From NCBI GenBank assembly GCA_030685065.1, contig JAUXQH010000082.1, forward strand, positions 1-64,000: a stretch of DNA of 64,000 nucleotides, read 5' to 3'. The position numbers and the translations under genes are program-made. Source of the DNA: Pseudomonadota bacterium (lineage in GTDB: Bacteria > Myxococcota_A > UBA796 > SXON01). Every line of letters starts with the position of its first letter. The stretch's first letter is position 1. A model generated the notes under the pieces. That model was not told where the DNA came from. It did no database searches and saw only the letters and a list, made by a program, of their open reading frames with translations. Shown in pieces: positions 18,066 through 28,219 of the stretch.

Positions 18066-19229
18066 CTACCGGCGCCAGGTGCGCAGGACGTCCGCGAGGC
18101 GGACGTAGTCCTCCGGCGCGTTGTAGAGCTGGCCGGAGATGCGCACCCACACGCGGTGGTCGTACGCGGAGAAAGGCACCTCGATGCGATGTTGGTCGTA
18201 GAGCGCGGCGCTCAGGGCATTGAGCGACGCGCCGTCCGTCGCGCGGGCCCACGGCACCTCGACCGCGGCCATCGCCGCGTACAACGCGGGATCATCGGGA
18301 TGCGGAAGCGCGACCCCGAGCGCCTCCGCGAGATGAATGCGCCCGTTCTGCACGAGGGCATGATTGGAGGCGCGCACGGCGTCGGGCCCAAATCCGGAGA
18401 ACAAATCGAGGGCCGAGGGGACGGCGAGCCACGCGGAGGGATCGAACGTCCCGGTCCAATCGAACTCTCCGGTCACCCCGCCGCCGTAGCCGTGGGAGAT
18501 CGCGAGGGGGTGCACAATGGCCCGCCACGCGGGGGCGATGGAGAGGATGGCGGTGCCCTTGGGGGTGCACAGCCACTTGTGCAGGTTTCCGGTATAGAAA
18601 TCGGCCCCGAGCTCCGTGAGATCGAGCCGAAGCATCGCGGGAGCGTGCGCGCCGTCCACCAGGACGGGCACGCCCCGGCGCCGCGCCTCGGCCACGATCG
18701 CGGCGGCCGGGAGCACACACCCGGTGGCCGACACCACGTGGTCCACGACGACGAGCCGGGTGCGGGGGCTGAAGGCCGCCACGTACGCCGCCGTGACCTG
18801 CTCCGGCGCGGTGAGGGGGAAGGGCACCTTGACCTCGACCACGCGCACGCCGTAGCGGTCGGACAGCGCCCGCGCGGCCTGCTTCACGGCGTTGTAGGTG
18901 GAGTCGGCCAGGAGGAGCTCGTCCCCGGGGCCCCACGTGAGCGAGTGGAACACGGTCGCGACGCCGGTGGTGGCGTTTGCCACCGGCAGCAACCCCGCGG
19001 GATCGGCGCCGAGAAAGCTCGCGACGCGCACCCGCACCGCCTCCATCAGCGCGGGGAGCTTGCGCGCGAGGAAGAGCACCGGCTCGCGCTCCATCTCGTC
19101 GCGCCACCGTGTCTGCGCGTCGAGAACGGCGCGGGGCGTGGCGCCGAAGCTGCCGTGATTGAGGAAGGTGACCTCGGGATCGAGGCCCCAGAGCGACTTC
19201 AGCGCGGGGCTCCCGCTCGACCAGTTCAT
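18066..19229 (-). CDS. Class V aminotransferase (isopenicillin-N-epimerase/CefD-like)
   Basis: A 387-residue PLP enzyme of the NifS/CefD fold. The cofactor-binding Asp lies in VDGAHAP (Asp192) and the Schiff-base Lys in GNLHKWL (Lys218). The opening LNHGSFGATP is typical of the CefD-like branch rather than cysteine desulfurases. The substrate is unknown. It is followed 29 bp later by the methyltransferase gene on the same strand and is divergent from the response regulator at 19304. Confidence 0.9.
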   Translation of the reverse strand: MNWSSGSPALKSLWGLDPEVTFLNHGSFGATPRAVLDAQTRWRDEMEREPVLFLARKLPALMEAVRVRVASFLGADPAGLLPVANATTGVATVFHSLTWGPGDELLLADSTYNAVKQAARALSDRYGVRVVEVKVPFPLTAPEQVTAAYVAAFSPRTRLVVVDHVVSATGCVLPAAAIVAEARRRGVPVLVDGAHAPAMLRLDLTELGADFYTGNLHKWLCTPKGTAILSIAPAWRAIVHPLAISHGYGGGVTGEFDWTGTFDPSAWLAVPSALDLFSGFGPDAVRASNHALVQNGRIHLAEALGVALPHPDDPALYAAMAAVEVPWARATDGASLNALSAALYDQHRIEVPFSAYDHRVWVRISGQLYNAPEDYVRLADVLRTWRR

Positions 19230-19303
19230 GTCGGCCCCCCTATCGCCGGCGCGCCTTCACCGCTGGCGTTCCGCGGGGGGGTCCCGGTGATACGCTCCGG
19301 GCA

Positions 19304-19684
19304 ATGTTGATCCGAAAGGTGCTGCTCGTGGACGACGACACGGACATCCGGACCATCGGCCAGATCTGCCTGTCGGGGGTGGGCGGCTGGGAGACAGTCC
19401 TGGCGGCGAACGGCGAAGAGGCCCTGCGCTTGGCGGCCTCCGAGCGCCCCGACGTGGTGCTGCTCGACGTGATGATGCCGGGGATGGACGGCCCGAGCGT
19501 GCTCGCCCGCCTGCGCGCCGACCCGCTCACGGCCGCCATCCCGGTGGTGTTCCTCACCGCGAACATGCACCGCGCGGACCTCGGCCACTACCTCGCCCTC
19601 GGCGCCCGGGGCGCCATCCCCAAGCCGTTCGACCCCATGAGGCTCCCCAACGAGGTGCGGCGGATCCTCGAGCGAGAGCCTTGA
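19304..19684 (+). CDS. Single-domain response regulator
   Basis: A 126-residue receiver domain and nothing else. The acidic pocket is DDD at 10-12, the phospho-acceptor Asp55 lies in LLDVMMP and the conserved Lys in IPKPFD. With no output domain it should act by protein contact or as a phosphate shuttle. Its stop overlaps the start of the HPt gene (TGATG), so the two are made together and probably exchange phosphate. Confidence 0.93.
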   Translation: MLIRKVLLVDDDTDIRTIGQICLSGVGGWETVLAANGEEALRLAASERPDVVLLDVMMPGMDGPSVLARLRADPLTAAIPVVFLTANMHRADLGHYLALGARGAIPKPFDPMRLPNEVRRILEREP

Positions 19685-20010
19685 TGGGCGACAACGGGCC
19701 ATCGGTTGACGATCTGTTCGCCGAGCTCCGCGTCGCCTACGCCGCGTCGCTCCCGGCCCAGATCGACCTTCTCGCCGCCTGCGTGGGGCGGGGCCACACC
19801 GACCCGGGCGCCAGGAAGGAGGCGATCGTCCGCGCGCATCGCCTCCTGGGGACAGCGGGCACCTACGGCCTCCCGGCCGTGAGCGACGCGGCGGCGGTGC
19901 TCGAGCGGGCGTTGGAGGCCACGCCCCCGAGCGACGCGGACATCGACACCGCCCTGCGGACCCTCCAGGACGCGGCGGCTCGAATCACGGCGAGCACGAC
20001 GCGCTCGTGA
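19684..20010 (+). CDS. HPt (histidine phosphotransfer) domain protein
   Basis: 108 residues, all helical, with the HPt signature AHRLLGTAGTYGL; His52 is the likely phosphorylated residue. The ATG at 19684 overlaps the stop of the response regulator. The partner kinase is not adjacent. The 3' end overlaps the convergent phosphatase gene by 26 bp. Confidence 0.8.
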   Translation: MGDNGPSVDDLFAELRVAYAASLPAQIDLLAACVGRGHTDPGARKEAIVRAHRLLGTAGTYGLPAVSDAAAVLERALEATPPSDADIDTALRTLQDAAARITASTTRS

Positions 20011-21019
20011 GGGCCTGCCCCGCCTTGTCCCAGCGCCAGCACGGCTCCTCCTTCGGGCCCGCGTCGCGGAGCACGATCGGCCGGAGCAGCAGGTGGTCCG
20101 GGTAGACGTCCAGGATCGTGTAGCCGTGATCGGCGTAGACGTAGGCGGGTCGCAGCCCGGTCAGGGCGCCCCCCTCGGGGTCGATGCCGATGTTCGCGAC
20201 GGTCCCGTCCGCCAGGATCACGGGGGCGCTCGGGAGGCGCGCCTCCGAGCCGGAGCCCGACACCACCGACAACATCCGCGCGGGCGAGTCGCCGACCCGC
20301 ACCGAGGCGGACTCGGCGACGAGGCCTTCGAGGTGATGGGCGTGCCCGGCGAGGACGACGTCGGGCGCACGTACGGCCAGGGCGCCCACCACGCGCTCGA
20401 GCTCGCTCTTCTTCTCGAAGGACGTGGCGGGCGGGTGGTGCTGCGCGGCGATCTTCCAGTCACAGTCCGCCGCGAAGACGGGCACGCGGATGTCGTCGAC
20501 GTCGGCGCTGTCTCCGACGACGACACAGACGCCGTTCCGCTGGCCCGAGTAGCAGAGATGCGCGGGATCGTCCGTACCGTCGACGCACGACACCCGGGCC
20601 CAGGGCGAGCCGGCGGGCAGCGGGAACGCGGCCGCCAGGGTGTCCGCCACCTTGGGTTGCGTGGCGGCCCGCACGTCGTCACTCCTGTCGTGGTTGCCGC
20701 GCATCGGCAGGACCGCCGGCCCCGCCCACTTGCCCCAGAACCGGGAGACCCCCTTGCGATACGACGCGACCGTGGCCGGGGCGCCGTAGTAGAGGTCACC
20801 CGTGGCGAGCACGAGGTCGGGCGCGGGCGAGAGCGCGGCGAGGTGCGCGCGGAGCTGGAGGTACTGGGCCGCGCAGGTGGTCGCGCTCGTGGTGGTGGCG
20901 TCGGTGGCGCACGTGGTCGACAGCGCCTTGCCCGTGTCCCCGATCGCGACGATGCGTAGGAGGGGCGCGGCCCCGGCGGGAAGGCTGAAGAGGGCGAAGG
21001 CGGCGAGGAGGAGCGACAT
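19985..21019 (-). CDS. Secreted calcineurin-like metallophosphoesterase
   Basis: A 344-residue exported phosphatase-like protein. A signal peptide (MSLLLAAFALFSLPAGAA) is followed by the metal-ligand blocks GDTG (27-30), GDLYYG, GNHDR, QHHPP and GHAHH in the usual order of the calcineurin-like fold, similar to purple acid phosphatases. The expected reaction is phosphoester hydrolysis in the periplasm or outside. Several Cys suggest disulfides. It is divergent from the cytochrome gene at 21095. Confidence 0.88.
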   Translation of the reverse strand: MSLLLAAFALFSLPAGAAPLLRIVAIGDTGKALSTTCATDATTTSATTCAAQYLQLRAHLAALSPAPDLVLATGDLYYGAPATVASYRKGVSRFWGKWAGPAVLPMRGNHDRSDDVRAATQPKVADTLAAAFPLPAGSPWARVSCVDGTDDPAHLCYSGQRNGVCVVVGDSADVDDIRVPVFAADCDWKIAAQHHPPATSFEKKSELERVVGALAVRAPDVVLAGHAHHLEGLVAESASVRVGDSPARMLSVVSGSGSEARLPSAPVILADGTVANIGIDPEGGALTGLRPAYVYADHGYTILDVYPDHLLLRPIVLRDAGPKEEPCWRWDKAGQALTSASCSP

Positions 21020-21094
21020 GACGGGCCCGGGTGGGAAGGGAGCGTAGCGCAGCGCGGGAGGCGCCGGGCGTATCGCACCGCGCTACGCTGCCCC

Positions 21095-23098
21095 GTGCTC
21101 CTCCTCCTCCTCCTGGCCTGCGCCGGCGGCCCCGACGGCGACAGCGCTCCAGGGGGTGGCCCCGACACCGATCCCGAGGTCGTCACCGACACCGGGCTGA
21201 CCGCCCCCTACAGCGTCACCGTGGCCGTCACGCTCGACGGCGCGCCCGTGTCGGGCGCGATCGTGAAGCAGGGGGGCGGGGTCGGCGAGTGGCTCACGGA
21301 TGTGGACGGGCAAGCGATCGTCACGGTGGATCCCTCCGTTGCCGGCCACCAGGTGGTCGTGGCCGCCCACCCCGAGGCCCGCGTCGTAGGGACGTTCGTC
21401 AGCGGCCCCGGGACCATCACGATCGATCTGTTGCGCTACGACACCTCCGACAACCCGGACTATGTGTTCGCGGACCCCGGGCCCGAGTCCCACGAGGGAA
21501 CCAACACCTCGCAGTGCAGCCACTGTCACGTGACCCTTCACGGCGATTGGTTCGCCTCTCCCCACCGCACGGCCGCCTCCAATCCGGTCCTGCACGATCT
21601 GTACGCCGGCACCGCGGTCGCCTTCGACTCCGCGACCTGCGCGGCGAACGGCGGCTCGTGGGGCGCGGCCACCGAGCCGGGCACCGGCGCCAGTGTGGAG
21701 CGTTGCCACCTCGGCGTCTCCGTGGCCGACGCCACCGAGAGCGTGGGCGCGTGCGCCGATTGTCACGCGCCCGGCATCGACGGCGTGCTCGGCGGCCGCG
21801 ACCTCCTCGAGGCGACCGGCCGCGCCTTCGACGGAGGCGTGCACTGCGACGTGTGTCATCACGTCGCCGAGATCGATCTGGACGCGCCCCCCGGCGTGGC
21901 GGGCCGGCTCCGCATCGTCCGCCCGAGCGAGCCCTCGCCCAGCCCCATCCTCGGCACCTACGCCCCGTTGACGTTCGGCCCCCTCGTCGATGTGGTGAAC
22001 CCCCGCATGGGCGCGGTCTACAGCCCCCTGTTCCACGAGGCGCGCCTGTGCGGCGGCTGCCACGAGCAGGAGCAGGACGTATTGGTCACCGGCGCCACGC
22101 CGGATTCGGCCCGGTGGCCCGACGGCCGCCTCCCCATCCACACGACCTACACCGAGTGGGAGCAGAGCCCGATGAACCCGTCGGCGCCCTGCCAATCCTG
22201 CCACATGCCGCCCGTGCCCGGAGTCGGCAACGCGGCCGACCTCCACAACGAATTCGAGGACGTGCTGATCGGGATCGCGGCGGGGTGGGAGCGCCCGCCC
22301 GGCACCGTGCGCGCGCACGCCTGGTACGGGCCTCGCCAGCCCGAGAGCGGCGTGTTGGGCCTCGCCGCCAGCGTCGACGTGGTGACGACGTTGGTCGAGG
22401 GCGCCCTCACCGCGGCCGTCACCGTCACCAACGTGGGCCCCGGGCACGCCATCCCCACCGGCGAGCCGCTCCGGTCCCTGCTCCTGCTCGTCACGGCCAC
22501 GTGCGACGGCGAACCCCTCCCCGCCACCGGCGGCGACGTGGTGCCCGACTTCGGCGGCGCGCTCGACACCCACGCGGCCGGCGAGGATTGGGAGGTGTGG
22601 CCCGGGGCGGCCGTGGGGGACGTTCTTCGTGTCGTGCGGCGCACGGGAGCCTGGCACGACTACGTAGGCTACGGCCCGTTCGGGGACGGCCGCTTTGCCG
22701 CCGAAGCCAAGGGCCTGCCCATCGAGCACTACGTCGGACAGGCCACCATCGTGGCGGTCGAGGGCGGCCGCGTCACGTTGGATGGCCCGCTCCCCGATGG
22801 GGACCTGGCGTTGCGTACGGGGGGGCAGGCCTACGCGGGCGCGCCGGGCTTCGGATTCGCGCGGGTGCTCGTCGGCGCGGACGGGGAGCGCATGGTCCCC
22901 CACTTCCTCGCGGTGGACGTGGCGAGCGACAATCGCCTGCTCCCCGGCCGAGGCTGGACGTCCACCCACACCTTCGCCGCCAGCTGCGCGGCCCCGCTCG
23001 TGCGCGCCACGCTCCTGCATCGCGACTATCCGTTGACGCTCGCCGCCGAGCGCGGGTGGACCGTCACGGACCAGGTGATGGCGGAGGCGGTGCGATGA
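21095..23098 (+). CDS. Five-haem c-type cytochrome lipoprotein
   Basis: A 667-residue exported electron carrier. The start is GTG and gives a short signal with lipobox LLLAC (Cys near 9). After an acidic linker and a carboxypeptidase-like beta domain (about 40-125), five CxxCH haem sites follow: CSHCH, CADCH, CDVCH, CGGCH and CQSCH. The spacing and His-rich surroundings recall the cytochrome c554 / multihaem family. The C-terminal 250 residues are beta-rich with no haem. Its stop overlaps the multicopper oxidase start (ATGA). Together they could pass electrons to the copper enzyme and O2, or reduce an external acceptor; the direction cannot be told. Confidence 0.9.
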   Translation: MLLLLLLACAGGPDGDSAPGGGPDTDPEVVTDTGLTAPYSVTVAVTLDGAPVSGAIVKQGGGVGEWLTDVDGQAIVTVDPSVAGHQVVVAAHPEARVVGTFVSGPGTITIDLLRYDTSDNPDYVFADPGPESHEGTNTSQCSHCHVTLHGDWFASPHRTAASNPVLHDLYAGTAVAFDSATCAANGGSWGAATEPGTGASVERCHLGVSVADATESVGACADCHAPGIDGVLGGRDLLEATGRAFDGGVHCDVCHHVAEIDLDAPPGVAGRLRIVRPSEPSPSPILGTYAPLTFGPLVDVVNPRMGAVYSPLFHEARLCGGCHEQEQDVLVTGATPDSARWPDGRLPIHTTYTEWEQSPMNPSAPCQSCHMPPVPGVGNAADLHNEFEDVLIGIAAGWERPPGTVRAHAWYGPRQPESGVLGLAASVDVVTTLVEGALTAAVTVTNVGPGHAIPTGEPLRSLLLLVTATCDGEPLPATGGDVVPDFGGALDTHAAGEDWEVWPGAAVGDVLRVVRRTGAWHDYVGYGPFGDGRFAAEAKGLPIEHYVGQATIVAVEGGRVTLDGPLPDGDLALRTGGQAYAGAPGFGFARVLVGADGERMVPHFLAVDVASDNRLLPGRGWTSTHTFAASCAAPLVRATLLHRDYPLTLAAERGWTVTDQVMAEAVR

Positions 23099-24462
23099 TC
23101 GTGTTTCTCGTCGGGTGCCAGTCGCCGCCGGTGGAGGAGCCAGCCATCCCCGATCCAATTCCGCGGGTGGAGGCGGCGCCGCTCCTCACGTCTCCGGCCG
23201 AGGCCATCGACGCGGACGACACGCCCGGGGTGTTCCTGACCGAGCTGCGGCCGGCCCCCGCCGTGCTGTCGATCGAGGGCGAGGACGTGGCCGGCTACTC
23301 CTATGCCTATGATGGCCAGGTGCCCGGCCCCACGCTCCGGGTTGCGGTCGGTGACACCGTCACCACCCTCCTCCAGAACGACCTGGCGGACGCCACCACG
23401 GTCCACTGGCACGGCATGCAGGTCCCCGAGGCGATGGACGGCGCCGGCTGGGTAGACGGCGGCATCGCCCCCGGCACCGCGTTCACCTACACGTTCACCG
23501 CCGGCGCCCCCGGCACGTTCTGGTACCACCCCCACCTGGACGTGGGCGCCCAGGTCGACGGCGGGCTCTACGGCGTCGTGATCGTCGAGGATCCCGCCGA
23601 GCCCGTGGCGGATCGGGAGCTGGTGCTCGTGTTCGACGCGTGGGGCGAGCATGACGACGGGGTGCCTGGGCTCGACGGCGAATCCGATGACCACCACGAC
23701 CTCACCGACCCCGCGCGCACCCGGTGGACGGTCAACGGCCTGGTCGGCCCCCGCTTCGTGGCCACCGGCGGCGAGCGGATCCGCGTGCGTACCCTGAACG
23801 CGTCCAACACCAGCTACCTCGCGCTCGGCTGGCCGGGAATGCGCCAGATCGGCGGCGATCAGGGGCTCTGGGGCGCGCCCGAAGGCCCCGAGGTCACGGT
23901 GTTGGCGCCCGGGGACCGCGCCGAATTCGAGTGGGATGTCGGGACCGAGGGGTTCGACGTGACGACGTTGCCCTGGGTGGCGGCGGGCGGCGAGGCCTTG
24001 GGTGACACCCGAACGCTGCTGACGGTCGAGGTCGAAGAACCTGCCACGGCGTCCGCCCCGATCGCGTGGCCGACGGCGGACACGTGGGTGAGCCCCGATC
24101 CCGCCCACACCGAGCTGGTGTACGTGTTCCAGGGCGGCGGCGAGGGCGATTGGTTGATCAACGGCGAGGCCTGGCCGGACGTCACGCGCCAGGTCGCCGC
24201 GTTGGGAGCGGACACGATCGTGGAGGTTCGCAACCTGTCCGCGACGAACCATCCCTTTCATCTGCACGGCCAACGCTTCGAGGTGTTGTCGGTGGACGGC
24301 GTGCCCGTGCCCGCGCGCCGGATCGAGGACACCGTGGACATCGGGATCCGCCAGCGCGTGCGGCTGTTGCTACACGCCGACAATCCCGGAGATTGGCTGC
24401 TGCACTGCCACCTCCTCGGACATGAAGAGGGGGGGATGATGACGGTGCTCGGGGTGGAGTGA
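23095..24462 (+). CDS. Multicopper oxidase lipoprotein (laccase-like)
   Basis: A 455-residue exported copper oxidase. The signal ends in LVGC at Cys8. The four copper-binding blocks are present: HWHG at 104-107, WYHPH at 143-147, HPFHLHGQRF near the C-terminus and HCHLLGHEEGGMM at the end, the last with the T1-site Cys, His and Met. The enzyme should oxidise a substrate and reduce O2 to water. It is coupled by ATGA overlap to the five-haem cytochrome gene, which makes a haem protein or a metal ion a likely electron donor. No copper-export genes are nearby. Confidence 0.93.
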   Translation: MIVFLVGCQSPPVEEPAIPDPIPRVEAAPLLTSPAEAIDADDTPGVFLTELRPAPAVLSIEGEDVAGYSYAYDGQVPGPTLRVAVGDTVTTLLQNDLADATTVHWHGMQVPEAMDGAGWVDGGIAPGTAFTYTFTAGAPGTFWYHPHLDVGAQVDGGLYGVVIVEDPAEPVADRELVLVFDAWGEHDDGVPGLDGESDDHHDLTDPARTRWTVNGLVGPRFVATGGERIRVRTLNASNTSYLALGWPGMRQIGGDQGLWGAPEGPEVTVLAPGDRAEFEWDVGTEGFDVTTLPWVAAGGEALGDTRTLLTVEVEEPATASAPIAWPTADTWVSPDPAHTELVYVFQGGGEGDWLINGEAWPDVTRQVAALGADTIVEVRNLSATNHPFHLHGQRFEVLSVDGVPVPARRIEDTVDIGIRQRVRLLLHADNPGDWLLHCHLLGHEEGGMMTVLGVE

Positions 24463-24509
24463 GGGCCCGCTGGCGCTTGCAATCGTCCGCGTCGCTCCTA
24501 CCCTTCCCG

Positions 24510-25076
24510 ATGGCCTCCGACACCGTCGACACCCTCGCCCGGCCGCAGTCGCAGCAGCGGGATCCCTTGGCGCGGGCCGAACGCGCGGAGAAGTTGGCGC
24601 TCGAGCTCCAGGCTGCGCAGGCGCGGATCTAGGAACTCAATGCCACCTTGGAGCTTCGTGTCGAGGAGCGGACACGCGAGCTGAACGAGGTGCTCAGCGA
24701 GCTCGAGACCTTCGCCTACACCGTCGCCCACGATCTGCGCGCGCCCTTGCGGGCGATGCACGGCTTCTGCGAGATCCTGCTCGCCGACTACGAGGACCAA
24801 CTCGATCTGCGGGGTCGGCAGCTGCTCCGGCGCATCGCGGCGTCCGGCGACCGGATGGACGGGCTCATCAAGGACCTGCTCGCCTACAGCCGGCTCTCCC
24901 GCGGCGAGATCACGCGCTCCCTGGTCGACCTCGACGCCGTGTTGGACGACGTGCTGGACCAGGCCTCGCGCGACATCAGCGCGGCCAACGCCACGGTGGT
25001 CGTGCACGGGCCGCTCCCCAAGGTGTGGGGCCATGCGTCGACCCTCGCCCAGGCGCTCACCAACCTCGTCATCGGG
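24510..25076 (+). pseudogene. Broken sensor histidine kinase
   Basis: From ATG at 24510 the frame reads a helical N-terminus, then hits an amber TAG at 24630-24632 inside the coiled coil (QARI-stop-ELNATLELR). The frame then continues with the HisKA phospho-acceptor box FAYTVAHDLRAPLR and up to the N-box ALTNLV near 25070. There the ATPase domain ends abruptly and the frame runs into unrelated Arg-rich sequence. So it has a nonsense codon and lacks the G-boxes. Translation from internal TTG at 24648 could only give a kinase without catalytic domain. The kind matches phytochrome-type kinases that pair with a receiver such as the one at 25258. Confidence 0.85.
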
Positions 25077-25078
25077 CC

Positions 25079-25261
25079 TTCGAGGAGGAGGTCGGGTCGG
25101 AGCGGGCGAACGCGCTCCGGCCGCTCATCGCCGCCACGCTGCATCCATCGGGGACCCTCGAGGCCGCGGACCAGATGTTGTTGTGGATCCGGAAGAACCT
25201 CCCCGGCTCGGCCGAGGCCGTCCTCTCCCGCGCGCGCCGCCACTACGGAGGCACCGCATGA
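25079..25261 (+). pseudogene. 3' fragment of an unrecognised gene fused after the kinase break
   Basis: Sixty codons open in another frame (FEEEVGSERANALRPL through RRHYGGTA) begin exactly where the kinase homology stops and end in a TGA overlapping the ATG of the receiver gene. The coding style is good and helical, so this is probably the C-terminus of a gene whose front was lost together with the kinase's back. Family unknown. Confidence 0.5.
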
Positions 25262-25640
25262 CGGTGACGGACCCGCGGCGCCCCACCCGGCTCCTCCTGG
25301 TCGAGGACGACCCGGACGACGTGTTCCTCATCGAACACGCCCTCGCCCAGAGCGGACAGGACGTGTCGCTCACCGTGTGTCGGAACGGCGAGGAGGCGGG
25401 GGCCTATATCACGCGGACGCCCCCCATGACGATCCGGGGCGCGCTCCGATGCCCCACCTCGTCATCCTCGACCTCAAGCTCCCGCGGATCAGCGGCTTCG
25501 AGGTGCTCGCCCGGCTCCGGAGCGAGCCGGGAGGAAAGGACGTGCCGGTCGTCGTCCACAGCTCGTCGTGGGAGGCGCGTGACATCGATCGCGCGTACCG
25601 CCTCGGCGCCGCACGGGCGGCTGCGTTGGAGCCGCTGTAG
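25258..25640 (+). pseudogene. Frameshifted response regulator receiver (Rcp1-like)
   Basis: The ATG at 25258 opens LLLVEDDPDDVFLIEHAL, a receiver of the phytochrome-partner type, but the frame is lost at a run of six C (25420-25425). One base further in phase the rest continues: PHLVILDLKLPRISGFEVL with the phospho-acceptor Asp, then VPVVVHSSSWEARDIDRAY. Seven C would restore one frame. The conserved Lys near the end is not obvious (GAARAAALEPL). It may be a sequencing error at the homopolymer, but two other lesions next door favour real decay. Confidence 0.8.
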
Positions 25641-25750
25641 GGGGAGGGGCGACCGACGTGGGGCGCGGTGCCCGGCGCCCAGGGCGGCGCCGACCGCGCC
25701 CGCTACGGCCAGGGGGATGAAGGCGTGGTACGCTCCCGCCCGAGGATCCT

Positions 25751-26266
25751 ATGCCCTTCTTTGCACTCCTTCTCTCCGCGCTCCCCTTCGCACACGCCGG
25801 CGATCCCTGCTCCGACTACAAGGTCACTGCCGACGATTTCGGAGGCAGCTCGAACGTCTCGGCCGTCGTCCAGATTCTCCACCAGTTCGCGGCCGTGGGG
25901 GTCTCGTTCCAGGTGAAGAGCTCCGTGGCGGAGTTCGACCTGATGGTGAAAGAGGGCGGCGCGCTCTCCAAGACGGTCGCGGCCGGCCTCGAGATCCCGT
26001 TCAAGCTCGAAGACGGGACCCTCCTGACGCTCAAGACGAATCGGGAGAACACTTCGACACCCTACGTGTCGGGTGACTCGATCATGACGTTGGTGCCGTA
26101 CACCCTGGGCTTGGACGCGGCGACCGTGGCGCAGCTGATGGCCTCTCCCATCACCGCGGTCCGCCTGCCCACGGCGGCGGGCCCCTACGATTGGAAGCCG
26201 AACAAGGCCGTGCAGAAGGGCGTCACCAAGGCGGCCGCCTGCATCCAGCAACATCTGCCGAAGTAG
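25751..26266 (+). CDS. Secreted protein of unknown function
   Basis: 171 residues with a signal peptide (MPFFALLLSALPFAHA). The mature protein looks like a small alpha/beta domain with two Cys (CSDYK near the N-terminus and AACIQQH near the end) that could form a disulfide. No family recognised. The ATG at 25751 is the only start giving the signal. It follows the decayed two-component region and is followed by a repeat-rich gap of about 670 bp. Confidence 0.7.
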   Translation: MPFFALLLSALPFAHAGDPCSDYKVTADDFGGSSNVSAVVQILHQFAAVGVSFQVKSSVAEFDLMVKEGGALSKTVAAGLEIPFKLEDGTLLTLKTNRENTSTPYVSGDSIMTLVPYTLGLDAATVAQLMASPITAVRLPTAAGPYDWKPNKAVQKGVTKAAACIQQHLPK

Positions 26267-26395
26267 CATTCAGGTCACGCGAGCGTCGCGCGGGCGCCCC
26301 AGGGTGGGTTCGCGCGGACCTCTTCGCAGGGAAGTACGGCCATCTTCTCGCGCCGTGGAGAGGAAGGGGAAGGGGGAGCAGGAGCAGGAGCAGGA

Positions 26396-26558
26396 GCAGG
26401 AATAGAGGAATTCACGGCGGAATCAGGAGAAGGAGGGAGGAAGGAATTGGGAGAGGTGGGAATCAGGTTCAGGGGACAGATGAGAAGGATTCATGGGCGT
26501 GCCAGATTGGACCTCATCTTTCCTATTCCCCTTCTGCCTCGAATTCCTCTATTCCTGC
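26396..26558. repeat. Long-range 18-bp perfect inverted repeat
   Basis: GCAGGAATAGAGGAATTC at 26396-26413 is the exact reverse complement of 26541-26558. The 127 bp between them hold no gene. It could be a transcript hairpin, or the ends of a small decayed element. Confidence 0.6.
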
Positions 26559-26633
26559 CTTCCTGATTATTCCGGGTCCCTGCCTTCCTGATTGTTCATG
26601 CCCTCCTGATTATCTCGGGTTCCTGACCCAATT

Positions 26634-26834
26634 GCGACCGAGGTGGAGGAAACCTCGACCTCTGATCCGACTTCGGTCGCGGAAAGGCCGACAATTGCGA
26701 CCAAGGTCGCGGAGAACTCGACATCTGAGCCGACTTCGGTCGCGAATAGGCCCGCAAGTGCGACGGAAGTCGAGGGTGAGGTCGAGGTCGAGTCGAGATC
26801 GGTCGCCTGTCGGCCAGGTGAAGGCACACGCGTC
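26634..26834. repeat. 63-bp-period repeat cassette, copy A
   Basis: Units start at 26634, 26697 and 26760, each opening GCGAC and followed by CTCGAC near the middle and ACTTCGGTCGC before the next unit. The third unit diverges into a shared tail containing GATCGGTCGCCTGTCGGC. Unit ends are partly inverted (GCGACCGAGGT against ACTTCGGTCGC). The cassette recurs in the same orientation at 29627-29830. Because 63 is a multiple of three, a plus frame (ATEVEETSTSDPTSVAERP) stays open, but no convincing start or RBS is present. Confidence 0.75.
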
Positions 26835-26941
26835 CGTCCCGGCACCGCCCAATCCGATGCGGCGGTGGAGCGGCTCGCCGGGCCTCGGGATCGACCCGCG
26901 TGGGATCGGGTTGGGCCCCACGCATGGGCCGGGAATCCTGG

Positions 26942-28219
<1,278 letters not shown>

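Larger units (their letters stand above)
26267..26941. other. Repeat-rich intergenic region, no gene
   Basis: Purine-rich strand bias near 26355-26480 includes GGAGCA units (26376-26400). An 18-bp perfect inverted repeat (26396-26413 with 26541-26558) spans 127 bp. Related TTCCTGATT words recur between 26555 and 26610. The 63-bp repeat cassette starts at 26634. Base composition is clearly lower in GC than the neighbours between about 26400 and 26600. Confidence 0.6.

Noticed and set aside
19985..20010. The 26-bp overlap of HPt and phosphatase genes as an error
   Set aside because: Both C-termini look complete in their own frames and convergent overlaps of this size are common, so no correction is needed.
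23026..24273. A minus-strand frame opposite the multicopper oxidase
   Set aside because: The plus strand carries all four copper-binding blocks; the antisense frame has no domain.
26634..26834. A protein-coding gene across the 63-bp repeats
   Set aside because: The frame is open because 63 is a multiple of three, but there is no RBS, no good start, and the other cassette copy is joined to different flanks.
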